Shown here piece by piece: positions 14,104 to 14,716 of a stretch of 14,716 nucleotides of DNA (the first letter of the stretch is position 1; each line of letters starts with the position of its first letter). Made by a program: the position numbers and the translations under genes. Origin of the DNA: JANQKX01 sp039028695 (GTDB lineage: Bacteria; Pseudomonadota; Alphaproteobacteria; Kiloniellales; Kiloniellaceae); NCBI GenBank assembly GCA_039028695.1, contig JBCCHN010000132.1:1-14716 (forward strand), written 5' to 3'. The notes under the pieces are model-generated. The model was given only the letters and a program-made list of their open reading frames with translations, was not told the DNA's origin and did no database searches.

Positions 14104-14716
14104 CTAACGGCCGGCGCGACCCTTTTCGCCGGGTGGGCAAATATCCAGGAGGGACTCCCAAGCCGTTTTGGACATGGAGGGCGTGAAGAAATCGCTTCGC
14201 TTTGCCGCCGCGTGCCGGTCCACCGCGGCCTGGATCGTGGCCCGCCGTTCGGCGCTCGCCGGGTGCGTGGACAGATAGGGCGGCAGCGTAAAGCCACCCC
14301 AATCATCGTGATCATGCTCGTGGTCTTGATTGCTTTTACGGTCAGGTGATTCGGCATCTTCCGATTCAGCTTCAGATTTGTCTGAGGCCACATCTCCCGC
14401 CTCCAGCCGTTCAAGCTGCTGGAAAAAATCCGCCAGGCCTTGGCTGGAAATGCCGCTGGCGGTCAACAGGTCCACAGCCCGATCATCCGCATCCCGCTCT
14501 GCATCCCGGCCGTATGAAAGCTGCAAGAGCGTTTCACCGGCGGCAAGCACCGCGCCGCTGCCGAGGTCCCCCAGCACCACGCCGAAGAAGAAGCCCAGCC
14601 CAAGCGCCTTGATCAGGCCGGCCGTGCCATGGCGTTCGGTCACGTGTCCCATTTCATGGGCCAGCACCCCGGCGACCGCGTCCGGCCCGCTGGCATCGTC
14701 GATCAGCCCCCGAAAC
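14104..14716 (-). CDS. M48-family zinc metalloprotease, N-terminus beyond window
   Basis: The C-terminal part (about 204 residues) of a zinc endopeptidase of family M48. The catalytic HEMGH motif lies near the window edge (GVLAHEMGHVTERHG). A hydrophobic segment follows (LGLGFFFGVVLGDLGSGAVL), then SYGRDAERDADDRAVDLL, whose glutamate in AERDAD is the third zinc ligand. Both zinc motifs are intact. The C-terminal region LSTHPASAERRATIQ is also usual for the family. Between them is an acidic and histidine-rich stretch (AESEDAESPDRKSNQ, then DHEHDHDD) that could bind metal. The start, and whether the protein has a signal peptide or membrane anchor, lie beyond 14716. M48 proteases of this type act in envelope protein quality control. 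It is convergent with the TetR gene at a 50-bp distance. Confidence 0.9.
   Translation of the reverse strand, partial: FRGLIDDASGPDAVAGVLAHEMGHVTERHGTAGLIKALGLGFFFGVVLGDLGSGAVLAAGETLLQLSYGRDAERDADDRAVDLLTASGISSQGLADFFQQLERLEAGDVASDKSEAESEDAESPDRKSNQDHEHDHDDWGGFTLPPYLSTHPASAERRATIQAAVDRHAAAKRSDFFTPSMSKTAWESLLDICPPGEKGRAGR

Overview
The window reads as a piece of an alphaproteobacterial chromosome, possibly of the Rhodospirillales type. Support for this is a moderately high G+C content, the TadG-TadE-TadE gene set, twin-arginine signal peptides on periplasmic proteins, and several protein families that are common in that class. The placement is an inference from gene content only. There are 15 genes I would call real; two of them run off the window ends. 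I see no rRNA, tRNA, CRISPR array, insertion sequence or phage gene.

Region by region: (1) 1-2763 is a divergent pair. A truncated Tat-exported family 5 (peptide/nickel type) ABC substrate-binding protein lies on the minus strand and a MocR-type GntR regulator on the plus strand. The shared 244-bp spacer carries a 14-bp perfect palindrome and two identical 11-bp direct repeats. (2) 2764-3151 is a long, partly AT-rich leader in front of a compact plus-strand cassette: a TadG-like von Willebrand A protein, two TadE-like pseudopilins, and a DUF6940-type protein. No other Tad pilus genes are in view. (3) 6607-8952 is a minus-strand run: a GcvA-like LysR regulator, a GNAT acetyltransferase, and a secreted DUF4397 protein ending at a strong intrinsic terminator. 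(4) 9058-10804 is plus strand: a Tat-exported flavin amine oxidase divergent from the LysR gene, then a small secreted four-cysteine protein. (5) 10821-12545 holds a LysE/RhtB exporter and a small membrane protein (minus strand, TTG start) divergent from a RimJ/RimL-type acetyltransferase. (6) 12562-13098 is a secreted DM13-domain protein with its terminator. It is divergent from a TetR regulator, and their 385-bp spacer contains four clear inverted repeats. (7) 14104-14716 is the C-terminal part of an M48 zinc metalloprotease with a His/Asp-rich loop.

How the genes may work together: three divergent regulator-target layouts (MocR/SBP, LysR/amine oxidase, TetR/DM13) suggest local switches for uptake, periplasmic amine oxidation and an envelope redox protein. 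Many products are exported. Most families are known. The best candidates for something undescribed are the multi-operator TetR-DM13 switch, the isolated Tad cassette with calcium-loop-like motifs, and the MocR operator region. I did not find a clear new multi-gene system such as a defence island or a RiPP cluster.
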